Assembly (NCBI GenBank): GCA_944989445.1
Contig: CALYLW010000130.1
Coordinates: forward strand, 1,953,666 to 2,017,665
Direction of reading: 5' to 3'
DNA: 64,000 bases
Source of the DNA: Ampullaceana balthica
Lineage: Eukaryota; Mollusca; Gastropoda; Lymnaeidae
Made by a program: the position numbers and the translations under genes. The notes beneath the pieces are model-generated. The model saw only the letters and a program-made list of their open reading frames with translations. It was not told the DNA's origin and made no database searches. Within the stretch, counting starts at the first letter, position 1, and every line of letters starts with the position of its first letter. This document shows, in pieces, positions 32,485 through 44,500 of this stretch.

Positions 32485-33015
32485 GACACGGCGAGGGTGT
32501 TTGTCCTACACCGCGAGGGTCTCTGTCCTACACGGCGAGGGTGTCTGTCCTAACGGCGAGGGTGTATGTTTTACACAGCCAGGGTGTCTTTCCTATACGG
32601 CGAGGATGTATGTCATACACAGAGAGGTCGTCTGTCATACACAGCGAGGGTGTTTATCTTACACAACGAGGGTGTCTGTCCGTCCTACACAACGAGGGTG
32701 TCTGTCCGACACAATGAGGGTGTCTGTCCTACACAGAGAGGTCGTCTGTCATACACAGCGAGGGTGTCTGTCCGTCCTACACAACGAGGGTGTCTGTCCG
32801 ACACAGAGAGGTCGTCTGTCATACACAGCGAGGGTGTCTACCTTACACATCGAGGGTGTATGTCCGTCCTACACAACGAGGGTGTCTGTCCTACACAACG
32901 AGGGTGTCTGTCCTACACGACGAGGGTGTCTGTCCTACACAACGAGGGTGTCTGTCCTACACAACATGGGTGTCTGTCCTACACGGCGAGGGTGTCTGTC
33001 CTACATGGTGAGGGT
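32485..33015. repeat. 22-bp minisatellite, about 24 copies
   Basis: The unit contains GTGTCTGTCCTACACAACGA followed by GG. Variants include a 4-bp expansion (CCGTCCTACAC) and the AGAGAGGTCGTCTGTCATAC block that recurs at 32618, 32737 and 32807. Many frames are open because of internal length variation; they are not genes. Confidence 0.95.
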
Positions 33016-33489
33016 GGCGACCCCCATTCCCAAGGTTCTCACCAACGAGAGGTAACCATGACAAGAAGTTCATTCGTCGTTTCTGCTGTACGAGTTATCT
33101 CGCTTGTACAGTATCTTAAAATTATAAAAACTGATAACAACAAATAGCCCCCACCTTCCCCATCCCCACCGCCATTAAACAAACAACAATATGTATTGGG
33201 GCCCTTCTGTATATCTTCTAAAGTTACTAGACAAAAGATACAAAACGCATACCTTATCATTATAAAAACTCAAATATTGCTACCCTCCAGTGCCACGCCA
33301 CTGAAACTCTTCTTTTTTTTTCGCCTTTAAACAATATAAATTTTAGACAACCGCCTATTACAACTAAAACTTATCACATCTATATTTAAATATTCTTTGA
33401 AACACTAGAAGATAATACAAGAAACTCGTATTAACCAAACCTAACCATATCTGAATGTATCCGAGCTATTTATAGCAGCATTTGTTTAA
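33016..33489. other. unique AT-rich DNA
   Basis: No gene or repeat recognised. Confidence 0.5.
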
Positions 33490-33962
33490 CAAACAGACTC
33501 CCTGGCCAAAGCAGGTGCAGCACTGCCCCAACCAGAGGCCCCAGTCACCTATCTTGGGGTTAAAACCTGGCTAAATGACCACTTCCGGAGTAAGTGGTAC
33601 CAGGAGTGGGCTGACAACACGACAGCCAGAGGGGTATTCGCTAACATGCCCAGGCCAAGCCGTTCAGACCAGTGGTGGAACCTGAGTCGCAAACACCAGA
33701 GTTTGGTGACTCAGATGAGAACAGAACATTGCCCAACCAACTCTTACTTTCACAGGCTAGACCACAACAGGGACTCGAACTGCCGTCATTGCAGCCAAGC
33801 CCCTGAGACAGTCGTGCACCTGGTGACGTCTTGCCCGGCGCTTGATATAGCCGGGGGGGGGTGAGGGAGGCGGAGGAGTCCCATGTAAAGACAATATTGT
33901 ATGGCAATGCTCAACAGATGGAGCAGATTGCCCAGGTACTAGCCAAGGCCTTAAGAGATTAG
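33490..33962 (+). pseudogene. 3' end of a second LINE (RNase H tail and C-terminus)
   Basis: One frame runs from DSLAKAGAALPQPEAPVTYL, the end of a retroelement RNase H domain, through WWNLSRKHQSLVTQMRTEHC and the zinc-knuckle-like segment CRHCSQAPETVVHLVTSCPA. A G-run of 10 at about 33853 shifts the frame, after which YGNAQQMEQIAQVLAKALRD ends at a TAG (33960-33962). It lacks endonuclease and RT, so it is a severely 5'-truncated copy. RNase H plus a C-terminal Cys/His motif fits I, R1 or related LINE clades (family knowledge); it is a different family from the LINE at 15-16.7 kb. Confidence 0.82.
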
Positions 33963-34204
33963 TCTCAGGCCTACAGAATGTGTTTAGTTTAACAAACTGA
34001 TTGGTATTCGGAGAAAGATGTCTTTTAAAATTTTGAATATTTTTCTATCACGTGTACCTTAAAGGAATTTACTTTAAGCCTTGGGTTCTTGTTTGTTTGT
34101 GTCTGTTTGTATAGAGTTTGTTTACACTGAAACCTGGAGTCTGGTCAACAGATCGAAGCTAAATTGGTACTTTTGGCCAATAAGCGATACAAAAGGATTA
34201 ACAC

Positions 34205-34348
34205 AGTAACAACGAGTCGCTCCTCCACGCTGGGGTGAGGGGGCGCACATGACTGGGAGAGTGGGCTCCTCCAAGCTGGGGTGAGGGGGCGCACATGAGT
34301 GGGGGAGTGGGCTCCTCCACGCTGGGGTGAGGGAGCGCACATGACTGG
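34205..34348. repeat. 46-bp minisatellite, 3 copies
   Basis: The unit contains GCTCCTCCACGCTGGGGTGA and GGGGGCGCACATGACTGGGA. Copies are about 95 % alike. Confidence 0.92.
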
Positions 34349-35774
34349 GAGAGTAGTTTGTTGAGGTTCGCTGTTTCCAGGATCTCTAAAATTTGATTAT
34401 TAAAATAACAACAAAAAGTTATCTGGTTAATCATAAAGAAGAAACTGGGTCGGGAATCCCCATGTGTCATAGAACGTTAAAGTTTAATGACGAGACCATG
34501 ACGTCACCGCGGGGTTGCCGTCAAAACAATTAATTTCTTAATTAAAAAGAGAAAGAAAAAAAAACTCTACTATTAAATTATGTCGTCAAACGACAAGTAT
34601 TTATGGTAACTAAAAATTCTAACACATAAGAGAGCTTCATTATGCAGAGTTAGCAGTAGAAATTTCTAAAAAATTATAGAGCCCACAAACTTTAGTTACG
34701 TTTCCTTGAAGCTAAGACTTGAAGCATATAGTGGGCGGCAACAGATATTTCAAGATTCTCTTAAATCTCAACTGCCTAAATCAAGGCCTCTTCAAATCGC
34801 AACTGCCTAAATCAAGGCATCTTCAAGATCAGGCTACACCACTACCCAGACCCACCCTTACCTTTACTGGAGCACAAGTGTCAACAGTCGAGGTAAGTAA
34901 GTCAAAAAAGGGGTGAGTAATCATTAACGACAGTGGAGCCCGCATTATACATTGTTATTTCCCTTGCAACGATGATCTAAATCTATAAGCTTGATGGAGT
35001 CTTGAATACAATTTGTAAAGAAAAATATGAGACTGAGAAAGTGATTGTGTGGTATATTAAACGACACTCAAACATTTCTTTAAATGATAAACTTGGGTTA
35101 TATTAAGCCGTAATGCAATTGTATGTTGTAGTTAGGATATGAATGTTTTACATCAAAATGAGCTAATAATTTTATGTGTTACTATTTTTATGTCAAGCGC
35201 CGTGGTACTGCGCTATGTCAATTATCAAATTATTATTATTATTATCATTATTATTATTATAAAAGTTGTTGTGGGATGTTACTTGCAAGGAAAAAAGTCA
35301 AGACAATTCTTAAGAAAAATATGCCAATTTCCATGAGAGAATTCTAAAACAGATGCAGACGAGAGAGAAAGAGCGGTTATATTAGAGAGAGAGGGAGAGA
35401 GAGAGAAACAGAGAGAAGGAAAAAAAAGAGAAATACACAGGACATACAAGTACAAGATAATGAGAGTAGAGTGAAGAATAGAAACGAGATAGAGAAAATT
35501 AGACATAGAGAGAAGACAACGGCGAAAGATAAGAGGCAGGGAGGGGTCACGTATCATTAAGAACGATAATGTATAAAATAATGAATAGAGAGGTGTACAT
35601 GACAAGACAAGGGAGGGAGTTGTGTGTTTAAAAACTTGGCTAAAAGACAAAGGTACATGGGACACACAGAATGGACAACTTAACAAACAATCAACAGTTT
35701 GGACATTTCTGAAGAAAGGTAGGTATATGCGAGTAAAACCCAATTCTTTCGTTAAGTTCTTGTGTGTTAGTAAA
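34349..35774. other. 1.4-kb unique region
   Basis: It contains a 31-bp direct duplication with CAACTGCCTAAATCAAGGC at 34770 and 34801, an ATT microsatellite at 35233-35262 and a GA-rich tract at 35355-35620. A minus-strand frame of 154 codons (35279-35743) is Ser/Leu/Phe-rich purely because of the purine-rich strand. No gene is supported. Confidence 0.5.
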
Positions 35775-36100
35775 GTTCAAGAGGCGTATCGAAGCTGCCC
35801 ACTTACCTATGATGTACTGTGTCAGAGGCGTCATTAGGGATGTGCGGTTGGGGGGGGGTGGGTTGCACCGGGTGATACCATCACAAGGGGTGATACCAAA
35901 ACTTAAAATTCTGTACGTTCTCGTTATTTGGAACTGACAAAGTCGGAGGAGGTCTAAGGGATAAGTCGTGAGGGGGGGGGGTGACACCATAAGATGCCGA
36001 ACTGGGTGACACCTACCCTAGTGACGCCTCTGTACTGTGTTAGTACAAGTTCAAGAGACGTGTTGAAGCTGCCTACTTACCTATGATGTACTGTGTGCCG
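35762..36100 (-). repeat. tandem duplication of the splice-donor segment, split by the MITE
   Basis: TTCAAGAGGCGTATCGAAGC-type text followed by CACTTACCTATGATGTACTG occurs at about 35774-35822 and again at about 36046-36095 with a few substitutions. Each copy includes the inverse of ATCATAGGTAAGT, so there are two donor-like sites on the minus strand. The MITE at 35823-36032 lies between them. Confidence 0.85.
35823..36032. mobile_element. hAT MITE with CAGAGGCGTCA termini
   Basis: The left end CAGAGGCGTCATTAGGG and the right end (reverse complement CAGAGGCGTCACTAGGG) match at 16 of 17 positions. The 210-bp element is flanked by the perfect 8-bp duplication TACTGTGT (35815-35822 and 36033-36040). 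G-rich runs and GGTGATACC repeats lie inside. It sits between two copies of a splice-donor segment. Confidence 0.93.
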
Positions 36101-36423
36101 TCCAGGCAGGTGGTGAATGCCCGTCTGGCCACTCGTGGTGAGCAGGGGTTGGACTGGGTCTGCGTGGGCACGTATCCGCCCAGGTCGGCCACCTCGTCCG
36201 TCGTCACGTCCGGCCCGGTGACCTTGACCAAGGGGAGACTGGACACGGACAGGCTGGTCACCTCGGGCCGGAGCCTCCTGTGCTGCTTCAGATTGGTCAT
36301 CTTGGTGACCAGCTCGAGCTCGGAGCCGTACTTCTTCATGATGTTGTTGGTCAGGTGGTTTAGAAGGTCAAGGTTGTACGGTGACCTTTTGTTGTTGTTT
36401 GAACCACTGCTGTTGTACGCCAT
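36081..36423 (-). CDS. candidate host coding exon with consensus splice donor (product unknown)
   Basis: On the minus strand an ATG at 36423-36421 sits in a good start context (G at -3, G at +4), with an in-frame TGA upstream at about 36464. The frame runs 114 codons into ATAG|GTAAGT, a perfect donor consensus, leaving the reading frame in phase 1. The DNA is markedly richer in GC and codon-like third positions than its flanks. The peptide starts MAYNSSGSNNNKRSPYN, has LDLLNHLTNNIMKKYGSEL and ends in CLDGTQYIIG. There is no signal peptide, membrane segment or domain I recognise. It could be the first coding exon of a gene that continues leftwards beyond or within this window; the next exon was not found. 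Also possible: a captured exon in a duplicated segment. Confidence 0.5.
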
Positions 36424-36755
36424 AGCGGTTTCAATTTCCGGTCTCAGTATTTTCAAATATTCTCATCCATACAGTTTTAAAAAAAAACTCGTCAGCGCCT
36501 CGAGGATTCATGGACATCCCTTACTGAGAGAACTACTTCCTGTTAATGACGCCATAGCTCTCCCAAGTTCATCACGTTGTGTCATCTTCAACCCATTAGA
36601 TCGGGAATAGAGTTACTAAAAATAGACATAATGTCTGGTCATTGTTGTTTTCACTCACTGTTAACTAATCTGAATGAGAGTAAATTTTATCAGCGAGAAA
36701 ATAGTTGCTCAAAGTTGTGTTACTTTAGGTTAATGGTTAAAGGACCATAGCTTAT
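36424..36755. other. unique DNA upstream of the candidate exon
   Basis: This would be the 5' UTR and promoter side of the minus-strand exon. No TATA box or other clear element was identified. Confidence 0.4.
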
Positions 36756-37305
36756 GGCCACCAAGTTAACGGCCAACAAACCACCGAGTTAACGGCCAAC
36801 AAACCACCGAGTTAACGGCCAACAAACCACCGAGTTAACGGCCAACAAGCCACCGAGTTAACGGCCAACAAACCACCGAGTTAACGGCCAACAAACCACC
36901 GAGTTAACGGCCAACAAACCACCGAGTTAACGGCCAACAAACCACCGAGTTAACGGCCAACAAACCACCGAGTTAACGGCCAACAAACCACCGAGTTAAC
37001 GGCCAACAAACCACCGAGTTAACGGCCAACAAACCACCGAGTTAGCGGCCAACAAACCACCGAGTTAACGGCCAACAAACCACCGAGTTAACGGCCAACA
37101 AACCACCGAGTTAACGGCCAACAAACCACCGAGTTAACGGCCAACAAACCACCGAGTTAACGGCCAACAAACCACCGAGTTAACGGCCAACAAACCACCG
37201 AGTTAACGATCAATGAACATCCAGGTTAACGGTCTACAAACTTAAAAGTTAACTGCATGTCAACAAACCACCAAGTTAAATGCCAACAAACCACCCAGTA
37301 AACCA
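36756..37305. repeat. 23-bp minisatellite, about 19 near-perfect copies plus decayed tail
   Basis: CACCGAGTTAACGGCCAACA followed by AAC. The copies are almost identical from 36771 to 37207, with single changes such as AAGC or GTTAGC. From 37208 to 37305 the copies are strongly decayed. GTTAAC palindromes recur in each unit. Confidence 0.96.
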
Positions 37306-37780
37306 GATTAATAAAAGAAAAGATGGATTGGAAGACATGGAATAAGTTTATGGAAACAAGAGACAGGTGATAGAAATAAAAGTTTAAATCTCAATCTGTA
37401 AGCCGTTACACGGCCTTGGACATACGCATCACTACACAAGGCTAATGGGTGGAGGTTAATGGCTCATTTCATCAACAATTTCAGACGTTCACGAGAGTCT
37501 AGCCGCGGTGTCAAGGGTCACATTAGTGGAGAGGCAGGGAAGCTTTTGCTTGCCGAGGCGAAATTCAAGGTTACTTATCTTATAGGTGATGTTTGCGGAA
37601 TAAAAATTGTATGAGGATTTTAGCTTCAAAATTGTGCCACATAAGACAAAAATAAACTACCGTTATTCAAATCAATATTCGTTTTAGCATAATTGAACAT
37701 ACTCAGAGGAGATTTTTAGTTAGAGTTCAGTAATCCCTTACTGCAAAACCACTTCTGGTATTTTTTGAACATTAAACACC
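37306..37780. other. unique DNA, no gene seen
   Basis: No recognisable structure. Confidence 0.5.
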
Positions 37781-38592
37781 TTTGTTTAACAATCAAACAC
37801 ATTTGTTCAACAATCAAAAACATTTTTTCAACAATCAAAAACATTTTTTCAACAATCAAAGACATTTGTTCAACAATCAAAGACATTTGTTCAACCATCA
37901 AACACATTTGTTCAACAATCAAACACATTTGTTCAACAATCAAAGACATTTGTTCAACCATCAAACACATTTGTTCAACAATCAAACACATTTGTTCAAC
38001 AATCAAAGACATTTGTTGAACCATCAAACACATTTGTTCAACAATCAAAGACATTTGTTCAACCATCAAACACATTTGTTCAACAATCAAACACATTTGT
38101 TCAACCATCAAACAAATTTGTTCAACAATCAAAGACATTTGTTCAACAATCAAAGACATTTGTTCAACCATCAAACACATTTGTTCAACAATCAAACACA
38201 TTTGTTCAACAATCAAAGACATTTGTTCAACAATCAAAGACATTTGTTCAACAATCAAAGACATTTGTTCAACCATCAAACACATTTGTTCAACCATCAA
38301 ACACATTTGTTCAACAATCAAAGACATTTGTTCAACAATCAGAGACATTTGTTCAACAATCAAACACATTTGTTCAACAATCAAAGACATTTGTTCAACA
38401 ATCAAACACATTTGTTCAACAATCAAACACATTTGTTCAACAATCAAAGACATTTGTTCAACAATCAAAGACATTTGTTCAACCATCAAACACATTTGTT
38501 CAACCATCAAACACATTTGTTCAACAATCAAAGACATTTGTTCAACAATCAAACACATTTGTTCAACAATCAAACACATTTGTTCAACAAAT
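37781..38592. repeat. 21-bp minisatellite, about 38 copies
   Basis: The unit is AACAATCAAACACATTTGTT followed by C. Variants are CCATC, AAAGACA and AAAAACATTTTTTC. The period is seven codons, so very long frames are open on both strands (287 codons minus, 270 plus) reading MCLIVEQ and HLFNNQT. Substitutions do not favour silent changes in either frame by eye, so it is not called as a gene. Confidence 0.96.
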
Positions 38593-38872
38593 AGAGACAG
38601 ATTTTATGAATTGCTAATGACCATCAGTAACAAAATGAAGGCCAGAAATAATCTTATCTCATCTATTACAGACGCTCCTTATACACATAAGATTGCTGCG
38701 TCCTACGCTTATCCATGGTTTATGTCTAGTTTATTAGAGTTTTTATATATTGATAGAGTGTAGATTTTCCTGGTTTGATCAGGAAACCCATTCCAGACGT
38801 GAAGAACGAGGATTTGTATGTGTTTGGTATAAATGCGTCATTCTCTTTTCAGTTGACTACAAGAGCTTTTAC

Positions 38873-39470
38873 TTGAACAACTGAAGGTCCTTGGTATACA
38901 GTTTCAGCAGGGTGATAGCATATATCGGACTTTGAACAACTGAAGGTCCTTGGTATACAGTTTCAGCAGGGTGACAACATATATCGGACTTTGAACAACT
39001 GAAGGTCCTTGGTATACAGTTTCAGCAGGGTGACAACATATATCGGACTTTGAACAACTGAAGGTCCTTGTTATACAGTTTCAGCAGGGTGACAGCATAT
39101 ATCGGACTTTGAACAACTGAAGGTCCTTGGTATACAGTTTCAGCAGGGTGACAGCATATATCGGACTTTGAACAACTGAAGGTCCTTGGTATACAGTTTC
39201 AGCAGGGTGACAGCATATATCGGACTTTGAACAACTGAAGGTTCTTGGTATTCAGTTTCAGCAGGGTGACAGCATATATCGGACTTTGAACAACTGAAGG
39301 TCCTTGGTATACAGTTTCAGCAGGGTGACAGCATATATCGGACTTTGAACAACTGAAGGTCCTTGGTATACAGTTTCAGCAGGGTGACAGCATATATCGG
39401 ACTTTGAACAACTGAAGGTCCTTGGTATACAGTTTCAGCAGGGTGACAACATATATCGGACTTTGAAACA
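38873..39470. repeat. 59-bp minisatellite, about 10 copies
   Basis: The unit contains TTTGAACAACTGAAGGTCCT, TGGTATACAGTTTCAGCAGG and ATATATCGGAC. Copies are 95-100 % alike; GACAGC/GACAAC is the main variable site. Confidence 0.96.
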
Positions 39471-40093
39471 AAAGAGTCATCTGGTGTGGGAGGGGGGGTG
39501 AGTATACAGTGTCTTTTTAAGTAAAGCATTTTTTTTAAAAACGTGTCCTTCATCATCTAGAAAACAATAAACACGATAGTGAAATAACAAACCATATGTC
39601 AGTGGTCAAGAATTAATCCTAGCTGATAATAATCGGTTACAGTGGACGTCGCGATAATAAATAATACTGACGACGATACTGAATCGGATCGTAAATCACT
39701 AGTCAAATCGATCGGGGTATTATTATTCCTTCTGATTCGCGGTATCGATACCAAACACCAATCGGCGGCAAAGAACGCTGTCGATTACAACCCACCGTGT
39801 TGAGTAGTTGAGCAGTGGCGCCGATACCGCGATGAATTCGATACTATTTGGTGATCCCTAGTTGCGTGCGAGAATGTTTTAGCAATACTTGAAATATTGT
39901 CAATGGGTGCAATTTATCTGGATGTTCTATCGACCCCCCGGGGCGCAGGTGAGGGGGTTGAGGAGGATTAGTCCATGGGTTGGTGCGGGGGGGGCAGATA
40001 TTACGGGGTGGGAGTTCTTTAAGTATTGGCATTCTGCTAGAGTTAGGGTCTTCGTGCAGATCTTTTTACTTTTTGGGTTCTGTTTCGTAGGCG
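39471..40093. other. mostly unique DNA with a possible hAT-like terminus
   Basis: From 39640 to 39862 the sequence is rich in CGAT and GGTATCGATACC palindromes. It ends ACTATTTGGTGATCCCTAG, whose reverse complement starts CTAGGGATCACC, a hAT-like terminus. No matching left end was found. Confidence 0.3.
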
Positions 40094-40320
40094 ATACTCA
40101 AAGTGGTGGTCCGCAGACCGGTGCCATCCAACGCCGGTCTCCAGAAGTTATCAAGAAATGGAAAGAAAAATCTAATTATAATCCTCCATTTGCAACCATT
40201 AATACTAACCCTATAAAATATGTCAATTTGCAACAAACAAACAAAAAAAAATTGATTTATGTAATTTTAAATGCATATTTATTTAATTTAAAGAGATGCA
40301 CGTTTTGATCCAACCATTAC
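40094..40320 (-). mobile_element. truncated relative of the CAGTGCTTCTC hAT MITE
   Basis: TACTCAAAGTGGTGGTCCGC followed by AGACCGGTGCC is the reverse complement of the right arm of the element at 20587-20772, with several substitutions. The other end is not recognisable. Confidence 0.5.
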
Positions 40321-40426
40321 ATTAAAATAGAACTTTAAGATTATTCGTAGCAATATGTGACTGACTGCTGCTGGACAAACATATCTCTTACTGCATGCTG
40401 ACGTGCGTTGTTTGTCTCGAGACAAA

Positions 40427-40695
40427 GGGGTCGTCGATAAAGTACGTCACGTTCCAGAGGGGAGGGGGAGGGGTGTAAGAAAGTGTGACAGTGGGGAGGG
40501 GGGGTGTCCGGACATGTGTGAGATCACGGTGTTTTATATTATATTTTAATTATTTTGTTAATAAAAAACAAAATTTTTGTTAGAAATTGTGACGTACTTT
40601 AAGGGGGGGGGGTCCTAGATTTGTGACAGTTTGTGACAGGGGGAGGGGGAGTTAAAAATGGTCAATATAGCGTAACGTACTTTATGGACGGCCCC
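40427..40695. mobile_element. MITE with GGGGYCGTCSATAAAGTACG termini
   Basis: The left end GGGGTCGTCGATAAAGTACG and the right end (reverse complement GGGGCCGTCCATAAAGTACG) match at 18 of 20. AAA flanks both sides, compatible with a 3-bp target duplication. Starting GGGG with a 3-bp duplication is reminiscent of PIF/Harbinger elements, but the superfamily is not proven. 269 bp, non-coding, with G-rich runs. Confidence 0.75.
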
Positions 40696-40771
40696 AAAGT
40701 ACTGTCAAGAGTTTTAGAATTATAATAGAGCTGGGCCGATATCAACAGGAGAAAAAACAGGATTGCCCTCG

Positions 40772-40937
40772 TAAGGTGAGTAAATGGATAATTCGCAAGT
40801 TGAGTAAGTGGATATCTAGCAGGGTGAGTTAGTGGATACCTCACAAAATGATTCAGTGGATATCTTAAAAAATGAGTAAGTGGACACCTCACAAAGTGAG
40901 TAAGTGGACATTTAAAAAAGTTAGTTACTGAATACCT
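40772..40937. repeat. 24-bp degenerate minisatellite, about 6.5 copies
   Basis: The unit contains GTGAGTAAGTGGATACCTCA followed by CAAA. Confidence 0.85.
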
Positions 40938-41515
40938 CAGATGGTTAGTCTCTATTATTTACGAGACGACACCTTAATGACATCAGTAACGACTTGAGCC
41001 AGGGACCCATTTACAGCTCTAGGCCCTACGTCATCCAGTCTTACGCTAAGTCGCACTGTGCATCCTGTAAACCTGTGTTTGTGCACTCGTGCGTCCGTCG
41101 TCAAGTACGCGATTATCCTGCTGGACGCCCCTGCTCGTGTAAGAGGATTTCAACCTATTAACACGAGGCGTGCATCCATCGGCCGGGGGTTGGGCGAGTG
41201 TCCAGGGCGGATGGTGATAATATGCACGATTTGAGGGAGTGGATGGGGTGGCGTTTGAAGAAGGTGGGAGGTGTGGGAGATAGATGGAAATAAAAAGAAA
41301 TGTATGCAGCGGCGGAACTGGAGATGGCTCCCTTTTCAACGCACCTCCCACCCACTCTATCTTTGTTATATTTTACTTTGACATAGATATGGGTCACATT
41401 AGTTTATTTCTATAGCAGAGGAGGCCTTTTGCTGATACACAAGTGACTAAGGAAACTAATTTTTTCATTGAAAACGTTGTACTCGAAACAAACACAAGAG
41501 GTTGACACCAACTTG
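40938..41515. other. unique, moderately GC-rich DNA
   Basis: A 101-codon minus-strand frame (41046-41351) has no recognisable content. No repeat. Confidence 0.45.
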
Positions 41516-44500
41516 AATTACACCACCTCTAGTGACACCACCTCTATAGACACCAGCTTTATAGACACCACCTCTAGTGACACCACCTCTATAGACACCA
41601 CCTCTAGTGACATCACCTCTAGTGACAACACCTCTATAGACACCACCTCTATAGACACCACCTCTATAGGCACCACCTCTAGTGACACCACCTCTATAGA
41701 CACCACCTCTAGTGAAACCACCTCTATAGACACCACCTCTATAGACACCACCTCTATAGACACCACCTCTAGTGACACCACCTATGGTGACACAACCTAT
41801 GGTGACACCACCTATGGTGACACCACCTCTAGTGACTACACCTCTATAGGCACCACCTCTATAGACTCCACCTCTATAGACACCACCTCTATAGGCACCA
41901 CCTCTAGTGACACCACCTCTATAGACACCACCTCTAGTGACACCACCTCTATAGACACCACCTCTATAGACACCACCTCTATAGACACCACCTCTAGTGA
42001 CACCACCTATGGTGACACAACCTATGGTGACACCACCTATGGTGACACCACATCTAGTGACTACACCTCTATAGGCACCACCTCTATAGACACCACCTCT
42101 ATAGACACCACCTCTAGTGACACCACCTCTAGTGACACCACCTCTAGTGACACCAACTCTAGTGACACCACCTCTATAGACACCACCTCCAAGACACCAC
42201 CTCTATAGGCACCACCTCTAGTGACACCACCTCTAGTGACACCACCTCTAGTGACACCACCTCTATAGACACCACCTCTATAGCCACCACCTCTATAGAC
42301 ACCACCTCTAGTGACACCACCTATGGTGACACAACCTATGGTGACACCACCTATGGTGACACCACCTCTAGTGACTACACCTCTATAGGCACCACCTCTA
42401 TAGACACCACCTCTAGTGACACCACCTCTATAGACACCACCTCTATAGACACCACCTCTATAGACACCACCTCTATAGACACCACCTCTATAGACACCAC
42501 CTCTAGTGACACCACCTATGGTGACACAACCTATGGTGACACCACCTATGGTGACACCACCTCTAGTGACTACACCTCTATAGGCACCACCTCTATAGAC
42601 ACCACCTCTAGTGACACCACCTCTATAGACACCACCTCTATAGACACCACCTCTATAGACACCACCTCTAGTGAAACCACCTCTATAGACACCACCTCTA
42701 TAGACACCACCTCTATAGACACCACCTCTATAGACACCACCTCTATAGACACCACCTCTATAGACACCACCTCTAGTGACACCACCTCTAGTGACACCAC
42801 CTCTATAGACACCACCTCTATAGACACCACCTCTATAGACACCACCTCTATAGACACCACCTCTATAGACACCACCTTTATAGACACCACCTCTAGTGAC
42901 ACCACCTCTATAGACACCACCTCTATAGACACCACCTCTAGTGACACCACCTCTATAGACACCACCTCTATAGACACCATCTCTATAGACACCACCTCTA
43001 TAGACACCACCTCTAGTGACACCACCTATGGTGACACAACCTATGATGACACCACCTATGGTGACACCACCTCTAGTGACTACACCTCTATAGACACCAC
43101 CTTTAAAGACATCACCTCTATAGGCACCACCTCTATAGGCACTACTTCTAGTGACACCACCTATAGTGACACCACCTCTAGTGACACCACCTCTAGTGAC
43201 ACCACCTCTAGTGAAACCACCTTTATAGACACCATCTCTAGTGACACCACCACTAGTGACACCACCTTTATAGACACCACCTATGGTGACACCAACTCTA
43301 GTGACTACACCAGCTTTATAGACACCACCTTTAAAGAAATCACCTCTATAGGCACCACCTCTATAGGCACCACTTCTAGTGACACCACCTATAGTGACAC
43401 CACCTATGGTGACACCAACTCTAGTGACTACACCTCTATAGACACCACCTATGGTGACACCAACTCTAGTGACTACACCTCTATAGACACCACCTATGGT
43501 GACACCAACTCTAGTGACTACACCTCTATAGACACCACCTATGGTGACATCAACTCTAGTGACTACACCTCTATAGACACCACCTATGGTGACACCAACT
43601 CTAGTGACTACACCTCTATAGACATCACCTATGGTGACACCAACTCTAGTGACTACACCTCTATAGACACCACCTATGGTGACACCAACTCTAGTGACTA
43701 CACCTCTATAGACACCAGCTTTATAGACACCACCTTTAAAGACATCACCTCTATAGGCACCACCTCTATAGGCACCACTTCTAGTGACACAATCTCTAGT
43801 GACACCACCACTAGTGACACCACCTTTATAGACACCATCTCTAGTGACACCACCTCTAGTGACACCACCTCTAGTGACACCACCTCTAATGATACCACCT
43901 ATAGTGACACCACCTTTAGTGACACCACCTCTATAGACACTACCTCTAGTGACACCAATTATGGTGACACCACCTATGGTGACATCAACTCTAGTGACTA
44001 CACCTCTATAGACACCACCTATGGTGACACCACCTCTAGTGACTACACCTCTATAGACACCACCTCTATAGACACCACCTCTAGTGACACCACCTCTATA
44101 GGCACCACCTCTATAGACACCACCTCTATAGACACCACCTCTAGTGACACCACCTATGGTGACACCACCTATGGTGACACCACCTATAATGATACCACCT
44201 CTAGTGACACCACCTTTAGTGACACAACCTCTATAGACACTACCTCTAGTGACACCAATTATGGTGACACCACCTATGGTGACACCACCTCTAGTGACTA
44301 CACCTCTATAGACACCACCTCTATAGACACCACCTCTATAGACACCACCTCTATAGACACCACCTCTATAGACACCACCTCTATAGACACCACTCTAGTG
44401 ACACCACCTCTATAGACACCACCTATATAGACACCACCTCTATTGACACCACCTCTATAGACACCACCTCTAGTGACACCTCCTTTATAGGCACCACCTC

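Noticed and set aside
32417..33147. 212- and 193-codon overlapping plus-strand frames
   Set aside because: Both lie within the 22-bp array and encode the same repeat in different frames.
35279..35743. 154-codon minus-strand frame rich in Ser, Leu and Phe
   Set aside because: It arises from a long GA-rich tract; the bias is compositional.
37716..38594. Open frames of 287 (minus) and 270 (plus) codons
   Set aside because: They lie in a 21-bp array; a seven-codon period without stops keeps frames open on both strands. No start context, splice sites or third-position bias is visible.
41468..42208. 246-codon Thr/Ser-rich frame that could pass for a mucin
   Set aside because: It is a 15-bp minisatellite, closed by a 1-bp deletion, and the same array has open frames on the minus strand further right. 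Kept only as a finding, not called as a gene.
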